This document shows, in pieces, positions 34,174 through 43,359 of a stretch of 64,000 nucleotides of DNA. Location of the stretch: positions 558,001 through 622,000 of the forward strand of contig OZ240673.1 in NCBI GenBank assembly GCA_965198755.1, written 5' to 3'. The notes under the pieces were generated by a model, which had not been told where the DNA came from, ran no database searches, and worked only from the letters and a program-made list of their open reading frames with translations. How positions within the stretch are numbered: the stretch's first letter is position 1; each line of letters starts with the position of its first letter. This DNA comes from BOG-908 sp963692875. Lineage in GTDB: Bacteria > Pseudomonadota > Alphaproteobacteria > Acetobacterales > Acetobacteraceae. Made by a program: the position numbers and the translations under genes.

Positions 34174-35754
34174 ATGACCCAGACTCGCAAACATCTCGGC
34201 CGCACGCTGGGCGGCCTGCTGCTCGCCAGCACCGCGGTCGGCGGGCTAGCCTTGCTCGGCACCAACACCGACGCCTTCGCCCAGTCGGACAGTCAGTCGG
34301 CTGATCAGGTGGTTGCTCCCAAGGCCGGCGCCATCGATCCGGGCCAGGTTAGCCACCCGCTGCCCGATTTCGTGGCGCTCGTGCGCCGGGTGAAGCCGGC
34401 CGTCGTCTCCATTACCAGCCACATCCGCCCGGATGCGGAGGAGGAGCAGCAGCAGCAGCAGGGTGGCGGCATGCCCGGCTTCGGCGGCCGCGGCATGCCG
34501 TTCAACTTCCCGTTCCCGTTTGCGCAGCAGCAGCCGCAGCAGCAGCGCACCATTGAGGCACGCGGCTCGGGCTTCCTCATCGACGCAAACGGCACGATCG
34601 TGACCAACAACCACGTGGTCCGCGGTGCCAAGACCGTCTCGATCACGCTGGACGACGGCACTGTCCTGCCGGCACGCGTAGTGGGCACCGACAAGGCGTC
34701 CGATCTCGCCGTGCTCAAGGTGAAGGCAAACCACCCGCTGCCCTTCATCAATTTGGGCGACAGCAACGCCGCACAGCCCGGCGCCTGGGTGGTGGCGGTA
34801 GGCAACCCGTTCGGCCTGGGCGGCACGGTCACCGCCGGGATCGTTAGCGCGCGTGGGCGTGATATCGGCGAGGGCAGCTACGACAGCTTCATCCAGATCG
34901 ACGCGCCCATCAACCAGGGCAACTCCGGCGGTCCGCTGTTCACCCAGGACGGCAAGGTGGTGGGCGTCAACAGCGCCATCATCTCGCCAAACGGCGGCGG
35001 CAGCGTCGGCATCGGCTTCGCCATCCCGTCCAATACGGTGAAGAGCGTGGTGGCCCAGCTCGAGCGCTCCGGCCACGTCACCCGCGGCTACATCGGCGTG
35101 CAGGCGCAGGCGGTGAACGCGGCGATGGCCAGCGCGCTCGGCCTGCCGGCCGGCAGCACCGACGACCGCGGCGCGCTGATCGCCAGCATCGAGCCGGACA
35201 GCCCGGCCAGCCACGCGCAGCTTACCGCTGGCGACGTGATCACCGCGGTCAACGGCCAGCACGTCGGCAGCCCGCGCGAGCTGGCCATCAACGTGAGCCA
35301 GGTGACACCCGGCACGCCGGCGCATCTCGACGTGGTGCGCCAGGGCCACCAGCAGACGATCGACGTGACGGTCGGCACGCTGCCGGCCGAGGGCAGCACG
35401 CACGGCAGCGCGGCCCCGGCCAGCGAGAGCCAGAGCCTCGGCGTGGCACTCTCCGGCGTGACCCCGAACCTGCGTCAGCAGCTTGACCTGGCGGAAGGCG
35501 CGCACGGCGCGGTGATCACTCAGGTTAAGCCGGGCTCGGCCGCCGATCAGGCGGGACTGCAGCCGGGCGACCTGATCACCGGGGTGGGCGACCACACCGT
35601 GTCGGGCACCGCCGAGGCGGGCCGGCTGATTCGCGAGCAGCTGAAGTCGAGCCAGGCGGTGGCGCTGAGGATCGTGCGCAATGGGGAGCCGATTTTCGTG
35701 GCGGTCTCGATCGATGGCGATCAGGGCGACAGCTCGGATGACGGCAACGGGTAG
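34174..35754 (+). CDS. Periplasmic DegP/HtrA-family serine protease (Do)
   Basis: 526 aa. Signal peptide MTQTRKHLGRTLGGLLLAST...AFAQ; GGAG 8 nt before the ATG. Catalytic triad: His in TNNHVVRG, Asp in KASDLAVLKV, Ser in NQGNSGGPLF. Two PDZ domains follow (RGYIGVQAQAV ... and SLGVALSGVTPNLRQ ...). A Gln/Gly/Phe-rich loop (residues ~90-125) lies before the protease core. It degrades or chaperones misfolded envelope proteins. Confidence 0.96.
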   Translation: MTQTRKHLGRTLGGLLLASTAVGGLALLGTNTDAFAQSDSQSADQVVAPKAGAIDPGQVSHPLPDFVALVRRVKPAVVSITSHIRPDAEEEQQQQQGGGMPGFGGRGMPFNFPFPFAQQQPQQQRTIEARGSGFLIDANGTIVTNNHVVRGAKTVSITLDDGTVLPARVVGTDKASDLAVLKVKANHPLPFINLGDSNAAQPGAWVVAVGNPFGLGGTVTAGIVSARGRDIGEGSYDSFIQIDAPINQGNSGGPLFTQDGKVVGVNSAIISPNGGGSVGIGFAIPSNTVKSVVAQLERSGHVTRGYIGVQAQAVNAAMASALGLPAGSTDDRGALIASIEPDSPASHAQLTAGDVITAVNGQHVGSPRELAINVSQVTPGTPAHLDVVRQGHQQTIDVTVGTLPAEGSTHGSAAPASESQSLGVALSGVTPNLRQQLDLAEGAHGAVITQVKPGSAADQAGLQPGDLITGVGDHTVSGTAEAGRLIREQLKSSQAVALRIVRNGEPIFVAVSIDGDQGDSSDDGNG

Positions 35755-35773
35755 TCCGAACGGCTCGATGCCG

Positions 35774-35913
35774 GCAAGAAAGCAAGGCCTTCTTTTCTGA
35801 AGAAAAGAAGCAAAAGACTTTTGGTCCTGCTGTCGCGAAGGTTCTGCAGCGCGCGCCTAAGAGACCAAAAGTTTTTTGGTTCTTTTTTTCAAAAAAGAAC
35901 TGCTTGCTTTCTT
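35774..35913. repeat. IR-A element copy 14 (full)
   Basis: GGCAAGAAAGCAAGGCC start; left hairpin CTTCTTTTC/GAAAAGAAG; core CTGTCGCGAAGG...; right hairpin GGTTCTTTTTTTC/AAAAAAGAAC; GCTTGC end. Follows the DegP-type gene by about 20 bp. Confidence 0.9.
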
Positions 35914-36017
35914 GTTATCGGTCGAGGGTTTGTTTCGTTATCATGAGAAATCGCCGACTGCTTAAGGCTCTGCCGGGCCGTACTGAACGGCATGCAACAG
36001 CCCGGGCCGAGGCTCTC

Positions 36018-36045
36018 TGATTCCTTTTCTCGAATGCGCTTACGC
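36018..36045. repeat. IR-A remnant at the end of a small gene
   Basis: GATTCCTTTTCTCGAATGCGCTTAC resembles a decayed right hairpin and GCGCTTA end of an IR-A element. It places the TAA stop of the minus-strand small gene exactly as complete copies do (TAAGCGC). Confidence 0.5.
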
Positions 36046-36282
36046 CCGTCCCATCGGCGTCAACGTCTCGATCGTCGTCTCTCGCAGCAGCGCAGCGAAA
36101 AGTTGTAGCCCGTCCGCGCCGCCGCGGTCCTGCAGCGTGCCGGACTTGAACTGGACCGCGAACAACTCGGCCTGCTCTGCGATGATCAGCGCCGCCTCGC
36201 GCATTGCCTTCTGCGCCAGCAGTATCTGCAGGTCGTCGGGCATGTCCTGCCACTTCGGTGATGGTTGCGCGCGCGTCTTCAT
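36040..36282 (-). CDS. Hypothetical protein, 80 aa
   Basis: From the ATG at 36280-36282 (a GTG two codons upstream is possible). It reads MKTRAQPSPKWQDMPDDLQ, then a long amphipathic helix ILLAQKAMREAALIIAEQAEL, and a C-terminus ending TIETLTPMGRA. No signal peptide, membrane segment or known motif. Support comes from coding-like composition, the position between genes without overlap, and the stop codon sitting at the element-type junction TAAGCGC. Function unknown. Confidence 0.55.
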   Translation of the reverse strand: MKTRAQPSPKWQDMPDDLQILLAQKAMREAALIIAEQAELFAVQFKSGTLQDRGGADGLQLFAALLRETTIETLTPMGRA

Positions 36283-36353
36283 GTGCACGAGAGTAGCGCA
36301 GGATGGTTAAGAGGTGGTGCAGACCGCACTGGCCGGGGTGGTGACGGCGCTGC

Positions 36354-37202
36354 TCAGCCGGTACGTGTCAGCTCATAGAGCGCCACGGTGGCCGCCGCGG
36401 AGACGTTGAGGCTCTCCATCGTTCCCGGCATGGCCAGCCCTGCGAGTTCGTCGCACGTCTCACGCGTCAGCCGGCGCAGGCCAGCACCTTCGGCGCCCAG
36501 CACGAGCGCCACCCTGCGCGCGGTTAGGCTGTTGCCGCGCAAGGGCGCCGCGTCAGCGGCCAGGCCGACGGTCCACAACCCGGCCGCCTTGAGTGCCACC
36601 AGCGTGCGCGACAGGTTCACTGCCCGGATCAGCTTCATGGACTCCAATGCACCGGACGCAGCCTTCGCCAGGGCGCCCGTCTCCTCCGGCGCATGGCGGT
36701 CCTGCACGATCACGCCGGCGACCCCGAACGCCGCGGCCGAGCGCAGGATGGCGCCGACGTTGCGCGGGTCCGTCACCTGGTCGAGCACCAGCAGGGGGCC
36801 GGGACGTTCCAGCACGCTCGCCAGTGCCGGCGAGGGCAGCGGGTCGGTCAGCAACGCTGCCCCCTGGTGCACCACGTCGCGGCCGAGGATCTGGTCCAGC
36901 TTGACCCGCTCGATCCGTTCCACCGGCACCGACCAGGGCCGCTTGAGATGCTCGGCCAGGCTGTGCTCGGCTTCTTCTGTCAGGACGAGACGACGGCAGC
37001 GTCGCTGCGGGTTGGCCAGTGCTGCTGCGACAGGATGCAGGCCGTATAGCCATATCGTGCCGGCCGGCGCCTGTGCCCGGGAGGGCGCGGGCGTCCGGCT
37101 GTCCCTGCGGAATTGCGCCTCGTGGGCCGGCGGAGGGGCTGGCCGACGCTGGCCCGCATCGGGCCGTGGGCCTGGCTGTCTGTTGCTGTGGGGAGGTTTC
37201 AT
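36354..37202 (-). CDS. rlmB: 23S rRNA (guanosine-2'-O)-methyltransferase RlmB-type (TrmH/SpoU)
   Basis: 282 aa SPOUT methyltransferase. Motif 1 DQVTDPRNVGAILRSAAAFG, motif 2 LVLGAEGAGL, motif 3 LAMPGTMESLNVSAAATVAL with the Asn/Glu catalytic region. Residues 1-48 are a disordered Arg/Pro-rich extension; a substrate-binding N-domain begins IWLYGLHPVAAALANPQRR. It methylates the ribose of a 23S rRNA guanosine (G2251 in E. coli). It faces tRNA-Tyr head to head, 100 bp away. Confidence 0.9.
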   Translation of the reverse strand: MKPPHSNRQPGPRPDAGQRRPAPPPAHEAQFRRDSRTPAPSRAQAPAGTIWLYGLHPVAAALANPQRRCRRLVLTEEAEHSLAEHLKRPWSVPVERIERVKLDQILGRDVVHQGAALLTDPLPSPALASVLERPGPLLVLDQVTDPRNVGAILRSAAAFGVAGVIVQDRHAPEETGALAKAASGALESMKLIRAVNLSRTLVALKAAGLWTVGLAADAAPLRGNSLTARRVALVLGAEGAGLRRLTRETCDELAGLAMPGTMESLNVSAAATVALYELTRTG

Positions 37203-37302
37203 CGGCGCGGCTATACAGCGCCGTGGCCGATGCGGCTACGGCGTCGCCTCTCGTTGACAAGCACCGCGTCGCGGCATATCCGGCGCGTCTGCCGCCCAAG
37301 GC

Positions 37303-37387
37303 GGAGGGGTGCCCGAGTGGCTAAAGGGGGCGGACTGTAAATCCGCTGGCTTCGCCTACGTTGGTTCGAATCCAACCCCCTCCACCA
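37303..37387 (+). tRNA. tRNA-Tyr(GTA)
   Basis: 85-nt class II tRNA with a long variable arm and CCA encoded. Acceptor GGAGGGG/CCCCTCC, anticodon loop CTGTAAA (anticodon GTA), variable arm TGGCTTCGCCTA, T-arm GTTGG-TTCGAAT-CCAAC. Confidence 0.97.
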
Positions 37388-37987
37388 TTGCGGCGCTGGA
37401 CGTGATCCAACTTTGATACGTCCAAGGTACCAGCGGGGTACTGCGCACGGCGGCGGCCGCGTGCGGCGTTCTGTCTTGGCAGAAAAACGCGCCCGGTCCG
37501 CGACCGCTGTCCGATCAGCGAGGACTAGACCCAACCGCCCAGACGCATCTCCGAGGCGACATGCCTGTCGTCCTGCAGCGACCGAGGCGCATGGCTCGTC
37601 TGCTGCCGCGGCAGGAACAGCGAAACGATCGACGTGATGGTGATCAGGCCGGCTACACCTTCGTAGATGACTTGTTGCATGAGCATCCTCGGTATAAATT
37701 TGCGTTATCGTAATAAAATAGCTAGTCGTATTCAGCGAAGACTCTCGCGGCACCTCGGCTTTATGGTGCGCCTGGCCCGTCATGGCAGGGCAACCGCCTG
37801 ACCAGATTGCGTCGTCGGCATCGCTGCCGCCCTCCACCCCTTCCCTGCGCGAACACCTGAAAAGGGGCGGTGCCGAAGCACCGCCAAGTTCAGGGAGGAA
37901 ACCACGAGGCGTCCGCAACCTCGCGTTGAGTGACTAGCAGGATCTTCTCGTTCACGCAACTGTTACTTGAAAGTCGGTTTGCTCAGG
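37388..37987. other. Region downstream of tRNA-Tyr
   Basis: 600 bp. Apart from a small candidate gene at 37525-37680 I see nothing coding. AT-rich DNA at 37685-37730 precedes that gene on the minus strand and could hold its promoter (TATTTTATTAC). Confidence 0.45.
37525..37680 (-). CDS. Candidate small membrane protein, 51 aa
   Basis: Minus-strand frame MQQVIYEGVAGLITITSIV-SLFLPRQQ with one predicted transmembrane helix at residues 4-24, followed by a polar tail ending MRLGGWV. A GAGG sits 6 nt before the ATG at 37678-37680, and AT-rich sequence lies upstream. No family is recognised. The ribosome-binding site and the helix are the support; it could still be chance. Confidence 0.4.
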   Translation of the reverse strand: MQQVIYEGVAGLITITSIVSLFLPRQQTSHAPRSLQDDRHVASEMRLGGWV

Positions 37988-38389
37988 ATGAGGCGGTCGC
38001 GCGGTGTGCGTGAGCACGGCGCCACGCTGCGGAGGACGCTCCTGGACCACCTCAGCCTGTTCGGTCTGGCCGCCGTTACGCTCATGCTGGTGACGTATGC
38101 GCTGGAGGCACGCAGCGACTGGTTCATCCTGGCGTTTGCCGGCGCCTGCTGCCTTGGTTCTGCCTACGGCTTCATGCAAGGCGCGTGGCCGTTCGGTGGC
38201 GTGGAGGCAGTCTGGTCGCTTGTGGCACTGCGCCGGTGGTTGCACGTGCGCAGGACACGGCGCTCGACCCGGGCTGGCCCGCCACCCGCGTTTGGCGGGA
38301 CAGCAACTTCGACTGCCGGAGATCAGGCGCAGGCCTGGTCCAAAGCGAGAGGGACCGCCCCGCAGCAGCGGCGAGAAACCGACCTTTAA
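37988..38389 (+). CDS. Small membrane protein, function unknown
   Basis: 133 aa from the ATG at 37988 (a TTG at 37967 is also in frame). Two hydrophobic helices, LFGLAAVTLMLVTYALE and WFILAFAGACCLGSAYGFM, are followed by QGAWPFGGVEAVWSLVALRRW. I believe the tail pattern (QGAWPFG...E..W....LRRW) recurs in alphaproteobacterial hypothetical proteins. The last ~45 residues are Arg/Pro/Gln-rich and probably disordered. 45 bp before a GGDEF-EAL gene on the same strand. Confidence 0.65.
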   Translation: MRRSRGVREHGATLRRTLLDHLSLFGLAAVTLMLVTYALEARSDWFILAFAGACCLGSAYGFMQGAWPFGGVEAVWSLVALRRWLHVRRTRRSTRAGPPPAFGGTATSTAGDQAQAWSKARGTAPQQRRETDL

Positions 38390-38434
38390 CCTTCGTCGCG
38401 TATTCCTGGACCTTGCACCACCAGGGCACACGCC

Positions 38435-39868
38435 ATGCCAGACCCTTTCCTGATCGCAACCCTGGCCATGTCGGGCCTGTCTGCCGCGCTGGGCTGGCAC
38501 ATGCGCAAGGCCAGCTCCGTGCACGGCACGTTGGAGTCGGCCAACGCTGCCCTGCGCAGCGACCGGCAGATCGACCTGTTCCGTCTCTCCCGGCGTGACA
38601 CGCTGACCGGCCTGTCAAACCGCGCGGCTTTCCTGGAAACCCTCTCCGCCCAGCTCGCCCGCGGCCCGCTGGCTCTCCTGCTGATAGACCTCGACCGTTT
38701 CGACGCAGTCAACGCCAATTTGGGCGAGGCCGGCGGCAACGAGCTGCTCGCCGCGTTTGCCGGCCGCCTGCGCCAGCTCGCCGCAGAACGCGACTATGCC
38801 GCGCGGGTGGGCAGCGCCAGCTTCGCCCTGCTGATCACCCGGCGGGACGAGTTGGGCCTGCTCCCGCGCACCATCGCCCACCTGTTCGCCGCGCTCTCCA
38901 CCCCCAACCCCGCCTCCGGCGAGCTGGTGGACACCGCCATCAGCATGGGCGTGGCGCGCGCGCCCGGTAACGGCCGCTGTGCCGAGACGCTGATGCGCGC
39001 CGCGCGGGTCTCTCTGACGCGGGCCAAGGGCCTGGGCGGCGGACGCTTCGCCCTGTGCGGCGAGCGCGAGTCGGCCGACATCCTCGACCGTGAGCAAATG
39101 CGCGCCGAGCTGCAGCGCGCCATCGAGGCGGGGCAGGTGGTGCCGTACTACCAGCCGGTGGTCAGCCTGCCCTCCGGCCAGATCGCCAAGTTCGAGGTGC
39201 TGGCGCGCTGGAACCACCCCAAGCGAGGCCTGTTGCTGGCCGAACACTTCATACCGCTCGCCGACGAGACGGGGCTGTCCGGCCAGATCAGCACGTCGCT
39301 CCTGCGCCACGTGGCACACGACACGCGGGAGTGGCCGACCTGGTGCCGCTTTGCCGTCAACGTGTCTGCCGGACAGGTCCGCGAGCTGATCGGCCTGCTG
39401 CGCACCCAGCCGGGCACCTGGCAGCGCCGGATGGACATGAGCCGGCTCGACCTCGAGATCTCCGAGACCGCGCTGATGACAGACCGGGCACTGGTCCGCG
39501 AGCTGATCGACGTGCTGCACGAGCACGGCGCGCGTGCCGTGCTGGATAATTTCGGCAGCGGGGCGTCTAACTTCTTCCACCTGCGCGACCTGCCGTTCGA
39601 CAGCATCAAGATCAGCAAGCTATTCGTGCAGAGGCTGGCGGCGGACCCGCGCGCCGAGGCCTGCGTGACGGCGATGCTGTCGCTCGGCCGGGGACTGGGC
39701 GTCGACATCGTGGCCGACGGCGTGGAGACTGAAGACGTGGCCGAGCGCCTCAGCCAGCTCGGCTGCCACTTCGCCCAGGGGTTCCTCTACGCGAGGCCGG
39801 CACCAGCCGCAGCGGCCGCGGCATTGCTCGGGATCAAGCCCGAATTGGTGGCGCTTGTAGCGGCGTAA
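38435..39868 (+). CDS. GGDEF-EAL protein with degenerate active sites
   Basis: 477 aa. One N-terminal hydrophobic segment (LIATLAMSGLSAALGW), then a GGDEF fold (residues ~50-205) beginning RRDTLTGLSNRAAFL, in which the GGDEF loop is GSASF. An EAL fold (~210-465) follows in which key motifs are EVL (for EAL), LDNFGSG (for DDFGTG), IKIS (for IKID) and ADGVET (for AEGVET); NVS, EISE and QGF remain. Loss of one metal-binding Asp and a conserved Glu suggests no cyclase and little or no phosphodiesterase activity, so it may be a c-di-GMP sensor or scaffold. The TAA stop is in IR-A copy 15. Confidence 0.9.
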   Translation: MPDPFLIATLAMSGLSAALGWHMRKASSVHGTLESANAALRSDRQIDLFRLSRRDTLTGLSNRAAFLETLSAQLARGPLALLLIDLDRFDAVNANLGEAGGNELLAAFAGRLRQLAAERDYAARVGSASFALLITRRDELGLLPRTIAHLFAALSTPNPASGELVDTAISMGVARAPGNGRCAETLMRAARVSLTRAKGLGGGRFALCGERESADILDREQMRAELQRAIEAGQVVPYYQPVVSLPSGQIAKFEVLARWNHPKRGLLLAEHFIPLADETGLSGQISTSLLRHVAHDTREWPTWCRFAVNVSAGQVRELIGLLRTQPGTWQRRMDMSRLDLEISETALMTDRALVRELIDVLHEHGARAVLDNFGSGASNFFHLRDLPFDSIKISKLFVQRLAADPRAEACVTAMLSLGRGLGVDIVADGVETEDVAERLSQLGCHFAQGFLYARPAPAAAAAALLGIKPELVALVAA

Positions 39869-40002
39869 GAAAGCAGTTCCTTTTTGAAAAAAAGAACAAA
39901 AAAACCTTTTGCCCAGGCTGTCGCGGACCTCTCCGCACCACGCAGCTGAGGGACAAAAAGTTTTTTGCTTCTTTTTTTCCAAAAAAGAAGTCCTTCCTTC
40001 CT
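39866..40002. repeat. IR-A element copy 15 (full)
   Basis: TAAGAAAGCAGTTCC start including the preceding stop; left hairpin GTTCCTTTTTG/AAAAAAAGAAC; core CTGTCGCGGAC...; right hairpin CTTCTTTTTTTCC/AAAAAAGAAG; CCTTCC end. It ends a few bases before the cysG start. Confidence 0.88.
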
Positions 40003-40006
40003 TCTT

Positions 40007-41335
40007 ATGCGCGGCTACCCGATTTTCCTCCAACTCGACTCTCGACGCGTCGTCGTCCTCGGCTGCAACGAGGCGGCCGACCGCCGTGCCGAGCTGTTCA
40101 CCTCGCTCGGCGCCCGCGTGGACCGCCCCGCCACCCTGGCCGAACTGGATCTTAGCGGTTGCGTGCTCGCAGTCGCCTCCGGCCTACCGGAGCCGGAGCT
40201 CGCCGCCTTTTCGGCGGCGGCACAGGCAGCCGGCATCCCCGTCAACGTCGTCGACCGGCCGGAGCTGTGCAGCTACATCACCCCGGCGATCGTCGACCGT
40301 GACCCGCTGACCATCGCCATCTCCAGCGGCGGCGCAGCACCCGTGCTCGCCAGACTGTTGCGTGGCCGGATCGAGACCTGGATCGCTCCTGCCTGGGGCC
40401 GCCTCGCCGCACTCGCCGACCGCTTCAAGGCGGAGACGCGGCGGCGCCTGCCCGACATGGTGCAGCGGCGCCGCATGCTCGAGCGCGTTTTCGCCGGCCG
40501 CGTCGCCGACCTGATGCTGGCCGGCGACGAGGCCGCGGCCGCCGCCGAGTATGCCGCCGAGCTGGACGCGGCGGAGGCTGGCCTTGCGCGCCCCGCCCCC
40601 GGCATCGTCCACCTGGTCGGCGCCGGCCCGGGGGCCGCCGACCTGGTCAGCCTGCGCGGCCTGCGCCTGCTGGGCGAGGCCGACGTGATCGTGCACGACC
40701 GCCTGGGCACCGCCGAGGTGCTCGAGCTGGCCCGCCGCGACGCCGAGCGCATCGACGTCGGCAAGAGCGAGGGCCACCACACCATGCCGCAGCGCGAGAT
40801 CAACGCGCTGCTGGTCCGCCTGGCCCGCGAGGGCCGCCGCGTGGTCCGCCTGAAGGGCGGTGACCCGTTCATCTTCGGCCGCGGCGGCGAGGAGTTGGAG
40901 GCGCTGCAGGAGGCCGGCCTGGCCTGCGAGGTGGTTCCCGGCATCACTGCGGCGCTGGCCTGCGCCGCGTCCGCCGGCATCCCGCTCACCCACCGCGACG
41001 CCGCCCACGCCGTCACCTTCGTCACCGCTCATCGCCGCCGGGATGACCTGGGCATCGACTACGCCGGCCTGCTGCGCCCCGGCGTCACGCTCGCCATCTA
41101 CATGGGCATGGCGACCCTGCCACGTTTATGTATCGAATTGGCGGCCGCGGGCTTTGCCACCACCATGCAGGCCGTGCTGGTGGAGAGCGGCGGCACACCA
41201 CGCACGCGCGTACTGCGCGGATCACTGGACGCACTAGCCGTCTCTGCCAGCGATTGGGCAGCCGGCGGGCCGGTGCTGATCCTGCTGGGCGGCACCGCGG
41301 ATCGCATGCCGCAACCATCTGCAACGACCCCCTGA
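40007..41335 (+). CDS. cysG: Siroheme synthase (CysG type: precorrin-2 dehydrogenase/ferrochelatase + SUMT)
   Basis: 442 aa. The C-terminal half is uroporphyrinogen-III C-methyltransferase: HLVGAGPGAADLVSLRGLRL, DRLGTAEVL, VRLKGGDPFIFGRGGEELEA. The N-terminal half corresponds to the NAD-dependent precorrin-2 dehydrogenase/ferrochelatase and keeps NVVDRPELCSYITPAIVDRD and AISSGGAAPVLARLL. The Rossmann glycine motif (GGGxVA) is replaced by LGCNEAADRR. The product, siroheme, is the prosthetic group of the sulfite reductase encoded at 45302. The ATG immediately follows IR-A copy 15. Confidence 0.93.
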   Translation: MRGYPIFLQLDSRRVVVLGCNEAADRRAELFTSLGARVDRPATLAELDLSGCVLAVASGLPEPELAAFSAAAQAAGIPVNVVDRPELCSYITPAIVDRDPLTIAISSGGAAPVLARLLRGRIETWIAPAWGRLAALADRFKAETRRRLPDMVQRRRMLERVFAGRVADLMLAGDEAAAAAEYAAELDAAEAGLARPAPGIVHLVGAGPGAADLVSLRGLRLLGEADVIVHDRLGTAEVLELARRDAERIDVGKSEGHHTMPQREINALLVRLAREGRRVVRLKGGDPFIFGRGGEELEALQEAGLACEVVPGITAALACAASAGIPLTHRDAAHAVTFVTAHRRRDDLGIDYAGLLRPGVTLAIYMGMATLPRLCIELAAAGFATTMQAVLVESGGTPRTRVLRGSLDALAVSASDWAAGGPVLILLGGTADRMPQPSATTP

Positions 41336-41456
41336 TCAGGATGTCTGCTGCAATGCACACCAGCTTTGGCGCGAAACGCGCATTTGTGTGGCGCCGGCTG
41401 ACGCGGCGTGGCACATCGCCCGCCCACACGTGTCAATCCGGACCCGAATAGATCCC

Positions 41457-41750
41457 ATGCAGAGCTCAAAGGTTGTCGAGATCGACGGCGTGTTCGTCGG
41501 CGCTGCAATCCGGCTGCCCGAAGGTTGGCAGTTCGTTTCGGCTGACGTGCGGGCCAGCGGCGCCAATGGTGCGCTGGCGGCCACGTTCGCCGACGCGCAG
41601 ATGCTGGCGCGGCGTGCGGTAGCCAGCGCGCGGCGAGACGGCCCTATTTCAAAAAAGCAGCAAGCAAGCGGTTCTTTTTTGAAAAAGAGAACCAGAAAAC
41701 TGTTGTCTCTTGAGTCCAAGCTGCAGGAGACTCCGCGACAGCCGGACTAA
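41457..41750 (+). CDS. Small protein of unknown function with a repeat-encoded C-terminus
   Basis: 97 aa. Residues 1-64 (MQSSKVVEIDGVFVGAAIRL ... LARRAVASARRDGP) look like a genuine small cytoplasmic protein. From about 41645 the frame runs into IR-A copy 16, so the last ~33 residues (ISKKQQASG, SFLKKRTRKLLSLES, ...) and the stop are element sequence. The element has truncated or extended the original gene. The family is not recognised. It lies downstream of cysG. Confidence 0.6.
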   Translation: MQSSKVVEIDGVFVGAAIRLPEGWQFVSADVRASGANGALAATFADAQMLARRAVASARRDGPISKKQQASGSFLKKRTRKLLSLESKLQETPRQPD

Positions 41751-41796
41751 AAGTTTTTTGGTTCTTTTTTTCAAAAAAGAACCGCTTGCCTGCTTA
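41660..41796. repeat. IR-A element copy 16 (full, with an extra end remnant)
   Basis: GCAAGCAAGCGG start, preceded by an extra TTTCAAAAAAGCAG fragment at 41648-41660 that looks like the end of another copy. Left hairpin GGTTCTTTTTTG/AAAAAGAGAACC, asymmetric core ...CTCCGCGACAG, right hairpin GGTTCTTTTTTTC/AAAAAAGAACC, GCTTGCC end and the TAA of the dehydrogenase gene. Part of it is translated. Confidence 0.9.
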
Positions 41797-42914
41797 AAAC
41801 ACCACCACCTGCCGCACCCCTACCCCATCAGCCAACCTATCGAACCCCTCGTTGATCTCCTCCAACCCTAACCGATGCGTCAGCAGCCGGTCCACCGGCA
41901 GCCGCCCGGCCCGATACATTGCCACGAACCGCGGCAGGTCGCGCCGCGGTACCGCCGAGCCCATGTAGCTCCCCCGCACCGTCCGTTCCTCGGCCACCAG
42001 GCTCACCGCCGGCACCGCGAACATCCGGCTGGGATGCGGCAGCCCGGTCGCCACCGTCGTTCCGCCACGCCGCGTCGCCGCGTAGGCCTGCGCCAGCACC
42101 GCCTCGTGGCCGACCGACTCGAACACGAACGCCGCCCCACCCGCTGTCGCGTCCCGCACGCCGGCCACCGCGTCCGCGCCCGCCGCAACCGCCGCCGTGG
42201 CACCCAGCGAGACCGCCAGCGCCCGCTTCTCCGCCGACGGGTCCACCACCACGATCGGGTTGGCCCCGGAGGCCACCGCGCCCAGCACGCAGGCCAGCCC
42301 CACGCCGCCCAGCCCGAACACCGCAACGCTCGCCCCAGGCGGCACCCGCGCGGTGTTAACCACTGCGCCCACGCCGGTCATCACCGCGCAGCCAAACAGG
42401 GCGGCCACCTCCATCGGCAGCCCGCCCTCCACCCGCACCGCGGAGCGCGCGCTCGTCACCGTGAACGCGGCGAAGCCGGAGACGCCGAGGTGGTGGTTCA
42501 CCGGACCGCCGCCGTCGTCGCACCAGCGGCGCCCGCCGCCCAGCAGCACGCCGGCGCCGTTGGCCGCCGCCCCCGGCTCGCACAGCGCCGGCCGACCCTC
42601 CGCGCAGGGCAGGCACGCCCCGCAGCTCGGCACGAAGGCGAAGATCACCTGGTCGCCAGGCGCGAAGCCCTCCACGCCGGGCCCGCACGCCTCCACGGTG
42701 CCGGCCGCCTCGTGCCCGAGCACCATCGGCATCGGCCGCGGACGGCTGCCGTCGATCACCGAGAGGTCGGAATGGCACAGTCCCGCGGCGCCCACCCGCA
42801 CCAGCAGCTCGCCGGCGCCAGGCTCGGCCAGTTCCATGTCCCGCACCACTAAGGGCCGGGACTCCGCGTACGGCCGCGCTAGCCCTGTCTCGCGCAGCAC
42901 TGCCGCCTTGGTCC

Positions 42915-42918
<4 letters not shown>
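41794..42918 (-). CDS. Zinc-dependent alcohol dehydrogenase (MDR superfamily, class III-like)
   Basis: 374 aa from a GTG at 42916-42918, which overlaps the thioesterase TGA (GTGA). Catalytic zinc ligands in GLCHSDLSV and GHEAAGTVEACG; structural zinc cysteines in CGACLPCAEGRPALC. Rossmann motif FGLGGVGLACVLGAV with Asp after strand 2 (VVVDPSAEKRALA) indicates NAD. C-terminal MYRAGRLPVDRLLTHRL is typical of this group. Coupled to a hotdog thioesterase, so it may act in CoA-ester or aldehyde metabolism; substrate unknown. TAA is given by IR-A copy 16. Confidence 0.9.
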
Positions 42919-43343
<425 letters not shown>

Positions 43344-43359
43344 TCCTGAAACATCCTCA

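Noticed and set aside
37211..37918. 235-codon minus-strand frame downstream of tRNA-Tyr
   Set aside because: It reads through the tRNA-Tyr gene on the opposite strand, which excludes it as a real gene.
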